A stretch of 13,516 nt of DNA from UMGS1613 sp045636225. GTDB lineage: Bacteria > Bacillota_I > Bacilli_A > RF39 > UBA660. The position numbers and the translations under genes were made by a program. Positions 12,758 through 13,516 of the stretch are shown here, one piece after another. The notes under the pieces are model-generated. The model did no database searches. It worked only from the letters and a program-made list of their open reading frames with translations, and was not told the DNA's origin. The DNA lies in NCBI GenBank assembly GCA_045636225.1, contig JAZTXB010000006.1, positions 1-13,516 on the forward strand. Reading direction: 5' to 3'. The number at the start of each line of letters is the position of its first letter. Position 1 is the stretch's first letter.

Positions 12758-13516
12758 ATGAAAAATAAAAAATTGTGGCTAATTAGTGGTATAAGTATTT
12801 TTGTCATAACATTAATAATTATAATTAGTATAGTTTTCAAGAGTGAAGGAAAAGAGGAATACATAGTTAAATTCAATGCTGGAAATAATTCTAATTTTTT
12901 AGAGCAAAAAGTAACTAGTGGAGATAAGGTTGATAAACCACAAGATCCTGTGAAAGAGGGGTATATCTTTGTTGAGTGGTTATTGGATGGAAAAAGTTAT
13001 GAATTTAACACTCGAATAGAAAAAGATATAGAATTAGTGGCAAGTTGGAAAAAATTAAAAGAAAATGAAGAATTAATAGTTGTAAAATTCAATACAAATG
13101 GTGGAACAACTATTCCAAATCAAATAATAGAAAAGGGTAACAAAATAAAAAAACCATCAAATCCAGAAAAGGAAGGTTATGCTTTTGTTGGTTGGTTAAT
13201 AGATGAAAATATATTTGATTTTGAACAAGATGCAAATGATAATATAGAACTAGTTGCTAAATGGGAGCAAATAAAAGTGCCTATTAATAATAATTCTGAC
13301 AATAAAGAAAATAATCATCCAACTGATAGTAGTACTAATAATAATTCAACAGGTAGTAGTGGTAAACCAGTAGAAAAATTATCAACGCCAAAAATAACAA
13401 TTTTACAAAAGGGATATTATGATCCAGAAAAGAATGAAAAAATAGCAGTTCTAAAAATAGAAAATGTACAATTTGATGTGGAAATATATTATTCGGAAAG
13501 TGAAAATGGGGAATAT
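12758..13516 (+). CDS. InlB B-repeat surface protein, membrane-anchored at the N-terminus (3' end outside window)
   Basis: The frame is open from the ATG at 12758 to the window edge, 253 codons with no stop, so the gene is cut by the window. Residues 6-28 form a single hydrophobic segment after a basic start; there is no lipobox cysteine and no clear cleavage site, so it is probably a signal anchor. Two InlB B-repeats (Listeria-Bacteroides repeat family) follow at about 35-98 and 107-170. Each has V-K-F-N, a K-P-x-x-P-x-K-E-G-Y turn, (E/G)-W-L, and a final E-L-V-A-x-W. A disordered Asn/Ser/Thr linker (176-208) leads into a new beta-rich segment that runs off the edge. AAGGAAGTGGG precedes the ATG. 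Such proteins are typically cell-surface adhesins or scaffolds; no ligand can be inferred. The divergent two-HTH regulator is the likely controller. Confidence 0.85.
   Translation, partial: MKNKKLWLISGISIFVITLIIIISIVFKSEGKEEYIVKFNAGNNSNFLEQKVTSGDKVDKPQDPVKEGYIFVEWLLDGKSYEFNTRIEKDIELVASWKKLKENEELIVVKFNTNGGTTIPNQIIEKGNKIKKPSNPEKEGYAFVGWLIDENIFDFEQDANDNIELVAKWEQIKVPINNNSDNKENNHPTDSSTNNNSTGSSGKPVEKLSTPKITILQKGYYDPEKNEKIAVLKIENVQFDVEIYYSESENGEY

Noticed and set aside
1..13516. CRISPR array, tRNA or rRNA gene, insertion sequence with terminal repeats, or Mycoplasma-type code
   Set aside because: No regularly spaced repeats with unique spacers, no cloverleaf or rRNA signature, and no transposase were seen. 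TGA serves as a stop and Trp is TGG in all long genes.

Overview
The window is very AT-rich (about a quarter G+C by eye). It is densely coded, uses the standard bacterial code (Trp is TGG, and TGA is used as a stop), and has AGGTGAT-type Shine-Dalgarno sites 5-8 bases before most starts. Lgt, a YvlD-like membrane protein, SipW-type signal peptidases, TasA/camelysin-like secreted proteins and an InlB-repeat surface protein together point to a low-GC monoderm Bacillota, plausibly an uncultured Bacilli or Clostridia lineage. The species cannot be named from this sequence.

Left block (1-7782), envelope or matrix locus. Three hairpins at the left edge are followed by a good promoter and five tightly packed genes on the + strand. 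They are (1) a SipW-type signal peptidase fused to a long cytoplasmic part whose end resembles a decayed EAL domain; (2) a membrane-anchored McrB-type AAA+ ATPase; (3) a DUF2357 (McrC N-terminal-like) protein with no visible nuclease; (4) a second, stand-alone SipW-type peptidase; and (5) a TasA-like secreted protein with a tandem 27-residue two-cysteine repeat. Back-to-back terminators separate this operon from a convergent gene for a second TasA-like protein. The likely logic is that the peptidases mature TasA-like matrix or filament subunits, while the AAA+/DUF2357 pair does unexplained energy-driven work on the cytoplasmic face of the same membrane site. This combination is the most novel item in the window.

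Middle block (7783-8829). A 243-bp divergent spacer carries four TGTAAA hexamers in exact 10-bp register. It lies between the TasA-like gene and a gene for a pyrimidine 5'-nucleotidase of the UMPH-1/NT5C3 type, a family best known from animals.

Right-centre block (8830-12163), housekeeping: uvrB, then a yvlD-like gene and lgt. The order matches the Bacillus subtilis uvrB-uvrA-yvl-hprK-lgt neighbourhood with uvrA and hprK absent.

Right edge (12164-13516). A tandem two-HTH XRE regulator on the - strand is divergent from an InlB-repeat surface protein that runs off the window. Their 130-bp shared spacer holds promoters and a TACGAA direct repeat, which suggests local control of the surface protein by the regulator.
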